From Sulfitobacter alexandrii (GTDB taxonomy: Bacteria > Pseudomonadota > Alphaproteobacteria > Rhodobacterales > Rhodobacteraceae): a DNA stretch of 64,000 nucleotides. A program made the translations under genes and the position numbers. Numbering within the stretch: position 1 is the first letter of the stretch; each line of letters starts with the position of its first letter. A model generated the notes under the pieces. It did not search any database. It was not told the DNA's origin and worked only from the letters and a program-made list of their open reading frames with translations. The stretch is from NCBI RefSeq assembly GCF_001886735.1, contig NZ_CP018076.1, positions 2,852,001 through 2,916,000 of the forward strand. The letters run 5' to 3'. Of this stretch, positions 1 through 8,596 are shown piece after piece.

Positions 1-2
1 TC

Positions 3-284
3 GAGGTGGCGGGGCCGGCGGGGCAGGTCACGATCGATTTCAACGTGGGCTATGGCTTTACCGCGATCATCGTCGCCTTCCTGGGCCGGTTGCACCCCGT
101 CGGCATCCTGCTGGCGGGCGGGCTGATGGCGCTGACCTATATCGGCGGTGACATCGCCCAGTCGCAGCTGGGCCTGCCCGCGGCGGCCATCCAGGTATTC
201 CAGGGCATGCTGCTGTTCTTCCTGCTCGCCCTCGACATGTTCACGAACTACCGGCTGCGGTTCGGCAAGACAGAGGTGGCCTAA
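3..284 (+). CDS. ABC transporter permease, nucleoside/BMP type (3' part only)
   Basis: This is the C-terminal end of an inner-membrane permease; the start lies left of the window. The visible 93 residues hold two or three hydrophobic segments separated by short loops (AIIVAFLGRLHPVGILLAGG, then a segment rich in L and F near the end) and finish in a short cationic tail. The TAATG stop/start overlap with the next permease, followed by a BMP-family binding protein, places it in a YufP/YufQ-type nucleoside or simple-sugar importer. The ATPase gene would be expected upstream, outside the window. The family call rests on these neighbours and on hydrophobicity. Confidence 0.85.
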   Translation, partial: EVAGPAGQVTIDFNVGYGFTAIIVAFLGRLHPVGILLAGGLMALTYIGGDIAQSQLGLPAAAIQVFQGMLLFFLLALDMFTNYRLRFGKTEVA

Positions 285-1204
285 TGGACCTATCCGCGAT
301 CAACCCGATGCTTTTCGTCGCGGGGTTCCTCGTCGCCGCGACGCCGCTGATCTTCGCCGCCATCGGCGAACTGGTGGCGGAAAAATCCGGCACCCTCAAC
401 CTCGGCGTCGAAGGCATGATGATCACCGGCGCGATCTGCGGTTTCGCCGTGGCGGTCGAGAGCGGCTCGCCACTTCTCGGGTTTGCCGCCGCCGCGCTGG
501 GTGGCGCCGCGCTGTCGCTGCTGTTCGCCTTTCTCACGCAGGTGACGCTGGCGAACCAGGTCGCGTCCGGCCTTGCGCTCACGCTGTTCGGCCTCGGCCT
601 GTCATCCCTGCTGGGACAGTCCTACGTGGGCATCAAGCCGCCGCGCCTGCCCGACATCGACTTCGGCCCGCTCAGGGAGATCCCGGTGATCGGACCGATC
701 CTCTTTACCCACGACATCATCCTGTACCTCGGGTTGGTGCTGGTGGCCGCCGTCTGGGCGATGCTGAAATTCACCCGCGCCGGGCTGGTGCTGCGCGCGG
801 TGGGCGAAAGCCACGATGCCGCCCATGCGCTCGGCTACCCGGTCAAGCGGATCCGCACGATGGCCATCCTGTTCGGCGGTGCCTGCGCGGGCGTCGGCGG
901 GGCCTACATCAGCCTGATCCGCGTGCCCCAATGGACCGAAGGCATGACCGCCGGCATCGGCTGGATCGCCCTTGCGCTGGTGGTCTTTGCCAGCTGGAAG
1001 CCGTGGCGGCTTCTGCTCGGTGCCTATCTTTTCGGCGGCATCACCCAGTTGCAGCTCAATCTGCAGGGCGCAGGCGTTGCCATTCCGGTGGAGTATTTGG
1101 CAATGTCGCCATACGTTATCACGATCGTGGTTCTGGTGATTCTGAGCCGCGACAAATCTGCCGCGCCCGCCTCGCTCGGGCGTATCTTCCACGCCTCTTC
1201 CTAG
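284..1204 (+). CDS. ABC transporter permease, nucleoside/BMP type
   Basis: A 306-residue integral membrane protein with about eight to ten hydrophobic segments. It has the GELVAEKSGTLNLGVEGMM stretch near residues 28-46, typical of the second permease of BMP-type nucleoside importers (YufQ-like, BPD_transp_2 family). The ATG overlaps the preceding stop codon (TAATG), so translation is probably coupled. The binding protein follows 20 bases later with no promoter visible between them. It is expected to form a heterodimeric channel with the preceding permease, energised by an ATPase encoded upstream. The exact substrate cannot be read from sequence; purine nucleosides or bases are the usual cargo. 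Confidence 0.9.
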   Translation: MDLSAINPMLFVAGFLVAATPLIFAAIGELVAEKSGTLNLGVEGMMITGAICGFAVAVESGSPLLGFAAAALGGAALSLLFAFLTQVTLANQVASGLALTLFGLGLSSLLGQSYVGIKPPRLPDIDFGPLREIPVIGPILFTHDIILYLGLVLVAAVWAMLKFTRAGLVLRAVGESHDAAHALGYPVKRIRTMAILFGGACAGVGGAYISLIRVPQWTEGMTAGIGWIALALVVFASWKPWRLLLGAYLFGGITQLQLNLQGAGVAIPVEYLAMSPYVITIVVLVILSRDKSAAPASLGRIFHASS

Positions 1205-1223
1205 GGGCCAACAAACGTCAAGA

Positions 1224-2309
1224 ATGGGGATGACCATGAATCGCAGAACTCTTCTCGCAGGTGCCGCAGTGGCACTCGCCCTGGCCACGGGGGCTTACGC
1301 GCAGGACAAGACCAAGGTAGGCTTCGTCTACGTCGGGCCCATCGGCGACGGCGGATGGACCTACGAGCACGACCAGGCGCGCCTCGCCGTCGAGGAAGAG
1401 TTCGGCGACGCGGTTGAAACCGTCTACGTCGAAAGCGTGGCCGAAGGCCCCGACAGCGAACGCGTCATGACCCAGATGGCGCTGGACGGCGCGGACCTGA
1501 TCTTCACCACGTCCTTCGGCTACATGGACCCCACCATCAACGTCGCCAAGAAATTCCCGGACGTGAAGTTCGAGCACGCCACCGGCTACAAGCGCGCCGA
1601 CAACGTGTCGACCTATTCGGCCCGCTTCTATGAAGGCCGGGCGATCCAGGGCCATATCGCGGGCAAGATGACCGAGAGCAACATCATCGGCTACATCGGC
1701 TCCTACCCCATTCCGGAAGTGATCCGCGGCATCAACTCGGCCTTCATCCACGCCAAGAAGGCCAACCCGGACGTGCAGTTCAAGATCGTCTGGGCCTACA
1801 CGTGGTTCGACCCCGCCAAGGAGGCCGACGCCGCGCGCACGCTGATCGACCAGGGCGCCGACGTGATTCTGCAGCACACCGATTCCACCGCGCCGCAGGC
1901 CGCGGCGCAGGAAGCGGGCAACGTCATCACCTTCGGGCAGGCCTCGGACATGGCGCAGTACGCACCGAAGCCGCGTGTCTCCTCGATCATCGACAACTGG
2001 GCGCCTTACTACATCGACCGCGTGAAGGCGGTGATGGACGGCACGTGGGAATCCACCGACACATGGGACGGCATCGGGCCGGGCATGGTCGGGATCGGCG
2101 AGATCACGGATGCCGTGCCCGCCGAGGTGAAGGAAGAGGCGCTCGCGCTGAAGGAGCAGATCGCGTCTGGCGACTATCACCCCTTTACCGGGCCGATCAA
2201 CAAGCAGGATGGCAGCGCGTGGCTGGCCGACGGCGAGACCGCCGATGACGGTACGCTGGCGGGCATGAATTTCTATGTCGAAGGCATCGAGGGCGACATC
2301 CCGCAATAA
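1224..2309 (+). CDS. BMP family ABC transporter substrate-binding protein
   Basis: A 361-residue periplasmic solute-binding protein of the BmpA/PnrA family. The N-terminus MNRRTLLAGAAVALALATGAYA is a signal peptide with a twin-arginine-like NRR. Mature motifs fit the family: VGFVYVGPIGDGGWTYEHD near the N-terminus, and ADLIFTTSFGYMD, GYIGSYPIPEVIRGINSAF and DVILQHTDSTAP later. Three in-frame ATGs (1224, 1230, 1236) are possible; 1236 gives the cleanest signal peptide and has the purine-rich GGGGA just before it. It follows two permease genes and ends just before a strong terminator, so it closes the operon. Nucleoside or purine binding is inferred from the family. Confidence 0.93.
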   Translation: MGMTMNRRTLLAGAAVALALATGAYAQDKTKVGFVYVGPIGDGGWTYEHDQARLAVEEEFGDAVETVYVESVAEGPDSERVMTQMALDGADLIFTTSFGYMDPTINVAKKFPDVKFEHATGYKRADNVSTYSARFYEGRAIQGHIAGKMTESNIIGYIGSYPIPEVIRGINSAFIHAKKANPDVQFKIVWAYTWFDPAKEADAARTLIDQGADVILQHTDSTAPQAAAQEAGNVITFGQASDMAQYAPKPRVSSIIDNWAPYYIDRVKAVMDGTWESTDTWDGIGPGMVGIGEITDAVPAEVKEEALALKEQIASGDYHPFTGPINKQDGSAWLADGETADDGTLAGMNFYVEGIEGDIPQ

Positions 2310-2337
2310 GCGGCGTCTGTCCGCGCGCAAGACCGAT

Positions 2338-2365
2338 GGGCGGCCCGTGGGCCGCCCGTTTCTTT
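2338..2365 (+). terminator. Rho-independent terminator after the BMP transporter operon
   Basis: GGGCGGCCC and GGGCCGCCC form a perfect 9-bp inverted repeat with a 2-base spacer (the innermost pairs must open), followed directly by GTTTCTTT. It lies 28 bases after the binding-protein stop codon. Confidence 0.85.
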
Positions 2366-2392
2366 GGCGGGGCTGAATTGTGAATGGCGGCT

Positions 2393-3385
2393 CTACGCCA
2401 GCGCCATGACCGGACCGTCGAGAAGATCCATCAGCGTGCCGAAGTAGCCCTCCGACCGGGCGGGCAGGCCCGGATCGGAGGTGATGGCGACGGCAAGACC
2501 CCGGTCGGCATGGGCCGCGATGATCTGGCCACCGTAGCCGCGCCCCAGCATGTAGCCCGAGCGTGTCAGGAACCAGCCGTAGCCATAGCCCATCCCGGAC
2601 CAGGGCGACCGCCCGCGGGGACGGGCCGAGGCTTCGATCCAGTCCTGCGGCACCACCTGCGTGCCCTCGTAGCTGCCGCCGTTGCGGACCATCGTGGCAA
2701 GGGCCAGCATCGCCGTCGGGCGCAGCGCCATCTCGTTGCCGCCCAGATAGTACCCCTGCGGGTCGCGGGTCCATGGCGGTATCTCGATCCCCATCGGGCC
2801 ACCCAGCCGGTCGCGGGCCAGCGCCAGCAGGCTTTGCCCCGTCGCCTCGGCCAGTGCCGCGCCGAGGATGTGCGTCGAACCGGTGGAATACAGCATCCGC
2901 TGCCCCGGCTCGGCCACCATCGGGCGGCTCAATGCGTCGGCCAGCCAGTTGCGGCTGCCGACCCATGCGCCGTAGTTCGGCCCCGAGGTCCGTTCCAGCC
3001 CCGCGCGCAGGGTCACGAGGTCTTCCATCGTGATGTCCCCGGCGCCCGGCGTGGCATCGGCGGGCAGGATGCCGGGGGCGACTTCGGCCAGGGTCGCGCC
3101 GACCGACGCGATCTCGCCCCGCGCGATGGCGGTCCCCAAGAGCAGCGCCACGATGCTCTTGGAACAGGATTTGATGTTCGCCAGCCGGTCCAGCCCCGGC
3201 CCGCGCGGGGCCTTAGCAAAGATCACGGTGTCCCCGCGCCGCACCTGAAGCGAATGCAGTTGCGTCAGATCGGCGATGGCCGCGTCCAGATCGGCCTCCG
3301 GCCCGGACTGGGCGCGCAGGACGGCGGGCATGGCAAAGGCGGCGGCGGTCGAGGCAAGGAAGGTGCGGCGTGTGGTCATGCCCAC
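2393..3385 (-). CDS. Serine hydrolase, class C beta-lactamase-like
   Basis: A 330-residue exported serine hydrolase of the beta-lactamase/penicillin-binding-protein class C fold. The N-terminus MTTRRTFLASTAAAFAMPAVLRAQ is a Tat-type signal. The catalytic SxxK motif is SCSK at residues 73-76. A YST near residue 165 stands where class C enzymes have YxN, and GYGGQ near the C-terminus stands for the third motif. The YST substitution argues for an esterase, peptidase or amidase rather than a true beta-lactamase. It is monocistronic, convergent with the BMP transporter and divergent from the GST gene. Confidence 0.85.
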   Translation of the reverse strand: MGMTTRRTFLASTAAAFAMPAVLRAQSGPEADLDAAIADLTQLHSLQVRRGDTVIFAKAPRGPGLDRLANIKSCSKSIVALLLGTAIARGEIASVGATLAEVAPGILPADATPGAGDITMEDLVTLRAGLERTSGPNYGAWVGSRNWLADALSRPMVAEPGQRMLYSTGSTHILGAALAEATGQSLLALARDRLGGPMGIEIPPWTRDPQGYYLGGNEMALRPTAMLALATMVRNGGSYEGTQVVPQDWIEASARPRGRSPWSGMGYGYGWFLTRSGYMLGRGYGGQIIAAHADRGLAVAITSDPGLPARSEGYFGTLMDLLDGPVMALA

Positions 3386-3512
3386 ATAGTTGGATCATTC
3401 GCCCCGGTTGCCCAGCCCCCTGCGTTCACAGTCCCGTGCGAAGCGCGGGCGCGGCCCCTTTCCATCGCAGGGCGGTCAGGTAGAGTGGCCCCGAATTCAA
3501 AGGAAGGCTGCC

Positions 3513-4121
3513 ATGATCCATGTCCACCACCTGAACCGGTCCCGCTCGCACCGCATCCTCTGGCTGCTGGAGGAGATCGGCGAACCCTATACGATCGCGC
3601 ATTACAAGCGGGACGCCAAAACCAACCTCGCCCCGCCGGAACTGCGCAGCGTGCATCCGCTGGGCAAATCGCCGATGGTGGAACTCGACGGCAAGCTGAT
3701 CACCGAAAGCGCCGCGATCACCGAGGTGCTTTGCACCCGGTTCGCGCCCGAGATGATCCCGGACCGCAACGACGACGCCTACCTGCGGCACCTCGAGTTG
3801 ATGCATTTCGCCGAAGGGTCGGCGATGACGCCGATCCTGCTGAACCTCTACGTCGGCCGCCTGGGCGAAGCGGGTGCGCCGCTGCATCCGCGCATCTCGG
3901 ACGAGCTCACCAGCCATTTCAGCTACATGAACAGCCTCGTGCGTTCCTCGGGGCATTTCGTGCTCGACCGGTTGTCGGCGGCGGATATCATGCTGAGCTT
4001 TCCGGCGGAAATCGCGATGCGCATGGAGCGCGGCGCGGAGTTTCCGGCGCTGAGAGGCTTTGTCGAGATGATCCATGCCCGCCCCGCCTACCAGCGGGCG
4101 ACGGAAAAGGGCGGAGAGTGA
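3513..4121 (+). CDS. Glutathione S-transferase family protein
   Basis: A 202-residue cytosolic GST. The N-terminal thioredoxin-like domain holds HLNRSRSHRILWLLEEIGEPY with the conserved RILWLLEE, and the ESAAITEVL stretch near residue 68 is the glutathione-binding SNAIL/ESxAI motif. The C-terminal helical domain carries LSAADIMLS. The ATG at 3513 follows the strong ribosome-binding site AAGGAAGG, so the longer upstream reading frame is not used. The stop is 4 bases before the GTG of the aldo/keto reductase, indicating co-transcription. Substrate unknown. Confidence 0.92.
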   Translation: MIHVHHLNRSRSHRILWLLEEIGEPYTIAHYKRDAKTNLAPPELRSVHPLGKSPMVELDGKLITESAAITEVLCTRFAPEMIPDRNDDAYLRHLELMHFAEGSAMTPILLNLYVGRLGEAGAPLHPRISDELTSHFSYMNSLVRSSGHFVLDRLSAADIMLSFPAEIAMRMERGAEFPALRGFVEMIHARPAYQRATEKGGE

Positions 4122-4125
4122 GCAG

Positions 4126-5064
4126 GTGAAACAGACGCTCACAACCCCCGACGGCACCCCCGCAAGCCGCCTCGCCTTTGGCACCATGCAGTTCGGCGGG
4201 CGCGCGGACGAAGCCGCCTCGGCCGCGATGTTCGAGGCCTGCATCGCGGCGGGCATCACGCATTTCGACACCGCCCATGTCTATACCGACGGCGCATCGG
4301 AAACACTGCTGGGCAAGTTTCTGGGCCACCGCCGGGACAGCCTGATCGTCGCGACCAAGGCCGCCTATACCGGCGGCGCGGGGCGCGCGAACATCCTCGC
4401 TTCGGCGGAAACCTCGCGCCAGCGGATGCAGATCGACACGCTCGACGTGCTCTACCTGCACCGGTTCGATCCCGACACGCCCCTGACGGAAAGCTTTGGC
4501 GCACTGGCGGAGCTGAAGGAAAAAGGCCACATCCGGCACATCGGCCTGTCCAACTTCGCCGCCTGGCAGGTGGTCAAGGCGACGGGGGTCGCGGCGGATC
4601 ATGGCCTCGGGATCGCGGTGATCCAGCCGATGTACAATCTGGTCAAACGACAGGCGGAGGTCGAGATCCTGCCCATGGCGGATGACCTCGGGATCCTCGT
4701 GGCGCCCTATTCACCGCTGGGCGGTGGCTTGCTCACGGGCAAATACGGTGACGGTGGCAGCGGGCGGCTGAGCGAAGACGACCGCTATGCCGCGCGATAC
4801 GGTCAGGCACAGATGCACGAGACCGCCGCGGGACTGCGAGACGTGGCGCAGGAGATGGGGGTGCATCCCGCCACGCTGGCGGTGGCATGGGCCGCGCGGC
4901 ATCCGACGGGGCCAAGCCCGATCATCTCCGCCCGGTCGGTCGCGCAGTTGCAGCCCTCGCTCGATGCGTTGGACTTCGACATGTCGGATGCGCTCTATGC
5001 ACGGCTCAGCGCGCTGAGCGTGACACCGCCGCCGGCGACAGATCGGCTGGAGGAACAGGCATGA
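4126..5064 (+). CDS. Aldo/keto reductase
   Basis: A 312-residue NADPH-dependent oxidoreductase with the (beta/alpha)8 fold. The catalytic tetrad is visible: Asp48 and Tyr53 in FDTAHVYTDG, Lys78 in LIVATK and His112 in YLHRFD. Later come the IGLSNF and QPMYNLV motifs and a C-terminal cofactor region around SPIISARSVAQL. The chosen start is GTG at 4126, preceded by GCGGAGAG; it gives the normal N-terminus and a 4-base gap to the GST gene. The end overlaps the next gene by ATGA. It belongs to the TAS/YajO-like branch; substrate unknown. Confidence 0.9.
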   Translation: MKQTLTTPDGTPASRLAFGTMQFGGRADEAASAAMFEACIAAGITHFDTAHVYTDGASETLLGKFLGHRRDSLIVATKAAYTGGAGRANILASAETSRQRMQIDTLDVLYLHRFDPDTPLTESFGALAELKEKGHIRHIGLSNFAAWQVVKATGVAADHGLGIAVIQPMYNLVKRQAEVEILPMADDLGILVAPYSPLGGGLLTGKYGDGGSGRLSEDDRYAARYGQAQMHETAAGLRDVAQEMGVHPATLAVAWAARHPTGPSPIISARSVAQLQPSLDALDFDMSDALYARLSALSVTPPPATDRLEEQA

Positions 5065-6140
5065 GCGATATCGTCGTCATCGGCGCCGGCATCGCGGGGC
5101 TTTCCGCAGGCGCGCGCCTGTCGGCGGACGCCCGCGTGACCGTGCTGGAGACCGAGACCGCCATGGGGTTTCACGCTTCCGGTCGCTCCGCCGCGCTGTT
5201 CGAGCAGAACTACGGACTGCCCAGCACGGTCGCGCTGAACAAGGCCAGCGCGGATTATCACTGGCACGCGAATGGCGGCTACCTCAGCCCGCGCGGCCTG
5301 ATGCTGACGGCCAGCGCCGACGAACGTGCCGCCTACGAGACGGACGCGGAGACACTGGGCACCGACCCGATCAGCCCCGACCGCGCGCTGGAACTCGTGC
5401 CGATCCTCGACCCCGCCAGGCTGGCCTTCGCCGGGTACCACGAGGCGGCCTACGACATTGACACGGACCGGATGCTTCAGGATTTCGCCCGCGAGATCCG
5501 CCGCAACGGCGGCGAGATCGTCACCGGCGCGCCGGTCAGCGCCATCGCGCGGCACGGCGCGGCATGGCAGGTGACGACCCCAAAGGGAACCCACAGCGCG
5601 GCGCGGCTGGTGAACGCGGCCGGGGCCTGGGCGGACCAGGTGTCGGAAATGGCCGGGATCGCGCCCATCGGCATCGTGCCGCATCGCCGGTCCATGGCGC
5701 GGCTGCCCGCGCCGGGCGGTCATGACGTCAGCCGCTGGCCCATGTTCTTTGGCGTGGGCGAGGCATGGTACGCCAAGCCTGACGCGGGCGCGCTGCTGGT
5801 CTCCCCGGCGGAGGAAGACCCGGTGGAGCCGCACGACGCATGGGCCGACGACATGGTACTGGCCGAGGGGCTGGCCCGTTACGAGGCGATGGTGACCGAG
5901 CCGGTCACCCGGCTGCTGGCGTCCTGGGCCGGATTGCGCAGCTTTGCCCCCGACCGGGCGCTGGTGCTGGGGCCGGATCGGGACGAGCCCACGTTCATCT
6001 GGTGCGCGGCGCAGGGCGGCTACGGTTTCCAGACCGCGCCTGCCGCGTCCCAGCTGGTGGCCGACCTTGTGATGGGGCGCACGCCCGCCCTGCCCCCCGC
6101 GGTCGTGGCCAGCCTGACACCGGACAGGTTCCGATCATGA
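5061..6140 (+). CDS. FAD-dependent oxidoreductase, D-amino-acid oxidase (DadA) type
   Basis: A 359-residue flavoprotein. The dinucleotide-binding motif is IVVIGAGIAGLSAG at residues 4-17, followed by an acidic VLETE at the end of the second strand. GFHASGRSAALFEQNYG is the FAD-contacting segment typical of glycine/D-amino-acid oxidases, and a C-terminal GAAQGGYGFQTAPA-like segment (CAAQGGYGFQ) closes the FAD site. It is translationally coupled to both neighbours by ATGA overlaps. It probably oxidises an amino acid or secondary amine; the substrate is not evident. Confidence 0.9.
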   Translation: MSDIVVIGAGIAGLSAGARLSADARVTVLETETAMGFHASGRSAALFEQNYGLPSTVALNKASADYHWHANGGYLSPRGLMLTASADERAAYETDAETLGTDPISPDRALELVPILDPARLAFAGYHEAAYDIDTDRMLQDFAREIRRNGGEIVTGAPVSAIARHGAAWQVTTPKGTHSAARLVNAAGAWADQVSEMAGIAPIGIVPHRRSMARLPAPGGHDVSRWPMFFGVGEAWYAKPDAGALLVSPAEEDPVEPHDAWADDMVLAEGLARYEAMVTEPVTRLLASWAGLRSFAPDRALVLGPDRDEPTFIWCAAQGGYGFQTAPAASQLVADLVMGRTPALPPAVVASLTPDRFRS

Positions 6141-6790
6141 GCCGCAGACTGCCCCCCACCGCCAGCGTGGCGGACCAGCGGGAGGACGGCAAGCTGCATG
6201 CCCCTGCCGCGGCACGCAACGCGGATGCGATCTGTGCCGTGCTGACCGATCATGCGCCCGCCACGGGCCGCGCGCTGGAAATCGCCAGTGGCACCGGTCA
6301 GCACGTCGTGGCATTCGCCCGCGCCCTGCCCGGCCTGCATTGGCACCCGACGGAGATCGACCCGGCCCGCCGCGCCAGCATCGACGCGCATGTGACCGAG
6401 GCGGCGCTGCCCAACATCGCGCCCGCGCAGCCCCTCGACGCGACCGAACCGGACTGGGCTGCCAAGTGGGCGCCCGTCGATATGGTGGTCCTCGTAAATC
6501 TGCTGCACCTCGTCTCAGCGCCCGAGGCGCGGCAGATCCTGAACGGCGTCGCCTCTGCCTTGGCGCCGGGCGGTGTCTTTGTCCTTTATGGCCCGTTCAG
6601 GCGGAACGGGGCGCTGACCAGCGACGGCGACCGCCGGTTCGACGCGGAGCTGCGGGGCGCCGATCCGCTGATCGGGTACAAGGACGACCTTGCAGTCGCG
6701 GGCTGGCTGCGCAACTCTGGGTTGGAGCACGGCGGCCAAATCGAAATGCCCGCCAACAATCTTGCCCTTGTCGCGCGAAAGCCTGTCTGA
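6137..6790 (+). CDS. DUF938 family protein, SAM-dependent methyltransferase-like
   Basis: A 217-residue DUF938 protein. The family hallmark is APAAARNADAI near residue 23. A class I methyltransferase SAM-binding motif follows (ALEIASGTGQHVVAFA), then PTEID after the second strand and a VNLLHLV motif. The family is widespread in proteobacteria but its substrate is not established. The ATG at 6137 overlaps the previous stop, and its own stop overlaps the next ATG (TGATG), so it sits inside one polycistronic unit. Confidence 0.9.
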   Translation: MSRRLPPTASVADQREDGKLHAPAAARNADAICAVLTDHAPATGRALEIASGTGQHVVAFARALPGLHWHPTEIDPARRASIDAHVTEAALPNIAPAQPLDATEPDWAAKWAPVDMVVLVNLLHLVSAPEARQILNGVASALAPGGVFVLYGPFRRNGALTSDGDRRFDAELRGADPLIGYKDDLAVAGWLRNSGLEHGGQIEMPANNLALVARKPV

Positions 6791-7587
6791 TGTTCCTGTT
6801 CCGTCGCCTGTCCCTGCTGTGCCTGCTTGCCCTCGCCGCCTGCGGGGGCGCGCATGATACCGGGGTGCCGCCCGCCCCGCCCGGCGTGCTTTTCGCGCCC
6901 GATTTCGGCGACAGCGATCCGGCCAGCTTCAACGCGCCCCGTCCCGATTCCTTTGCCGTGCACGGGATCGACGCCGCGCGCTTTCAGAAGAGCATCGCAT
7001 GGGGCGAGGCACGGGCGAGCGGCGTCAACTTCGCCTTCATCAAGGCGACCGAAGGGGGCGACCTGCTCGACACCGCCTTTCAGGAACACTGGCGCGCGGC
7101 CGGCAGCGCGGGTGTCGTGCGCGGGGCCTATCATTTCTATTACTTCTGCACCCCGCCCGAGGATCAGGCGCGCTGGTTCATCCGCAACGTGCCGCGCACG
7201 CCCGGCATGATGCCCCCGGTGCTGGACATGGAATGGAACCCGTTTTCGCCCACCTGCGCGACCGTGCGCCCGCCCGGAGCCGAGGTGCGCGACCAGATGC
7301 GGCGCTGGCTGCGGATCGTCGAGGCGCATTACGGCCAGCGCCCGATCATCTACACCACGCCGGAATTCTACCGGCAGAACGGGCTGGGCCAGTTCGACGG
7401 CTATGAATTCTGGCTGCGCTCGACGGCCAAGACGCTGGGCGAGGTCTATCCCGGACAGCCGTGGAAATTCTGGCAGTACACCGCCACGGGCATCGTGCCC
7501 GGCATCGCGGGCGGCGTGGATCTGAACGCGTTCAACGGCAGCCGGTCGGACTGGCAGAACTGGATCGCGCGGCGGGCGGTACGCTAG
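6790..7587 (+). CDS. GH25 family lysozyme, lipoprotein
   Basis: A 265-residue cell-wall hydrolase with a lipoprotein signal, LLCLLALAAC at residues 9-18 (lipobox LAAC). The GH25 barrel is recognisable: HGIDAARFQ with the first catalytic Asp, FAFIKATEGG, RGAYHFYYF and the acidic pair in PVLDMEWNP, ending in WKFWQYT and GVDLNAFNG. GH25 enzymes cut the beta-1,4 bond of peptidoglycan. It is probably anchored in the outer or inner membrane facing the periplasm. It is the last gene of the overlapping run that starts with the GST gene. Confidence 0.92.
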   Translation: MFLFRRLSLLCLLALAACGGAHDTGVPPAPPGVLFAPDFGDSDPASFNAPRPDSFAVHGIDAARFQKSIAWGEARASGVNFAFIKATEGGDLLDTAFQEHWRAAGSAGVVRGAYHFYYFCTPPEDQARWFIRNVPRTPGMMPPVLDMEWNPFSPTCATVRPPGAEVRDQMRRWLRIVEAHYGQRPIIYTTPEFYRQNGLGQFDGYEFWLRSTAKTLGEVYPGQPWKFWQYTATGIVPGIAGGVDLNAFNGSRSDWQNWIARRAVR

Positions 7588-7687
7588 GACAAAGATTTTG
7601 CGCCGGACCATGCAACTTCCAGACGGCACTCCTCGTAGCTAGGGCGTATCGGGGCGCAGAAAGCGCGCCATAGCCACAGGAGTTTTT

Positions 7688-8539
7688 ATGTTTCGCGTTT
7701 CACTGGTTTCTTCAGTTCTCGCACTCGGTGCCACTGGCGCCCTTGCCGATGCCCATGCCGGCACGATGGGGTATGCGCTGGCGGGTGACGGTGCCCAGCT
7801 TGTCATGATGCAGGACATTGCCGAACCCGGCAACGTGACCTCGGTTGATCTGTCCACGCCGGTCTGGGCCATCGCCTATCGCCCCGTGACAGGCGACCTG
7901 CTGGGTTTTGGTGACGGCGCGATCTTTACCATCGACCCCGCGTCGGGCGAGATGACCGATCTGGGTGCCAGCTTCATGGACGACGCCACCATTGCCGACG
8001 GCGCGATGGTCGCTCTCGACTTCAACAACGCCATCGACGCGGTGCGCGCCGTGTCCACCGGAGGGGACAACCTTGTCTATTTCCCCGACGGGTTCGGCGA
8101 CGGTGACGAACGCGCGGGATCGGTTCGCCGCTTTACCCATCTGGCCTATGCCCAAGGCGATGCAATGGCGGGCACAACGCCGATGGTCTACGCCAACGCC
8201 TACACCAACGCCGTTCCCGGCGCCAAGGCAAGCGAGACCTTCCAGTACGCGCTCGACGCGGAAACCGATGCACTGATCAGCCTCGCGAACAACGACGGGA
8301 CGCTGGCTACCATCGGCAAGGTCACCGTGGATGGCGAAGAGGTCGATCTGGCCCCGATGGGCGGCTTCGACATCGTCTCAGCCTCCGAAGGCGACAACAT
8401 GGCCTATGCCATCCTGCAGATGGAAGGGGCCGAGAACGCGGGCCTTTACACCATCGACCTGGAAACCGGCGCAGCCACGATGCTGGCCGATCTGGGCATG
8501 GGCGGCATCACGGGCTTTGCCGCTGCCAAGGGCATGTGA
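7688..8539 (+). CDS. DUF4394 domain-containing exported protein
   Basis: A 283-residue protein with an N-terminal signal peptide (cleavage likely after ALADAHA). The mature part has repeating beta-rich blocks of the DUF4394 type, e.g. SVDLSTPVWAIAYRP, GDGAIFTIDPASGEMTDLG and AGLYTIDLETGAATMLADLG, which look like propeller-like blades. The ATG has a good ribosome-binding site (AGGAG, 7678-7682). The protein is acidic, in keeping with a periplasmic or surface location in a marine bacterium. Molecular role unknown. A strong hairpin follows the stop. Confidence 0.88.
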   Translation: MFRVSLVSSVLALGATGALADAHAGTMGYALAGDGAQLVMMQDIAEPGNVTSVDLSTPVWAIAYRPVTGDLLGFGDGAIFTIDPASGEMTDLGASFMDDATIADGAMVALDFNNAIDAVRAVSTGGDNLVYFPDGFGDGDERAGSVRRFTHLAYAQGDAMAGTTPMVYANAYTNAVPGAKASETFQYALDAETDALISLANNDGTLATIGKVTVDGEEVDLAPMGGFDIVSASEGDNMAYAILQMEGAENAGLYTIDLETGAATMLADLGMGGITGFAAAKGM

Positions 8540-8545
8540 TCCCGC

Positions 8546-8576
8546 TCCTCCCGGCGCGCCAGCCGCGCCGGGAGGA
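8546..8576. terminator. Hairpin between convergent genes
   Basis: A perfect 13-bp stem (TCCTCCCGGCGCG with its complement) and a 5-base loop lie between the DUF4394 gene and the convergent membrane-protein gene. There is no T-run on either side, so it may act as a bidirectional terminator or an mRNA 3'-end stabiliser. Confidence 0.6.
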
Positions 8577-8596
8577 TACCTGCGGATCGCGCCGGC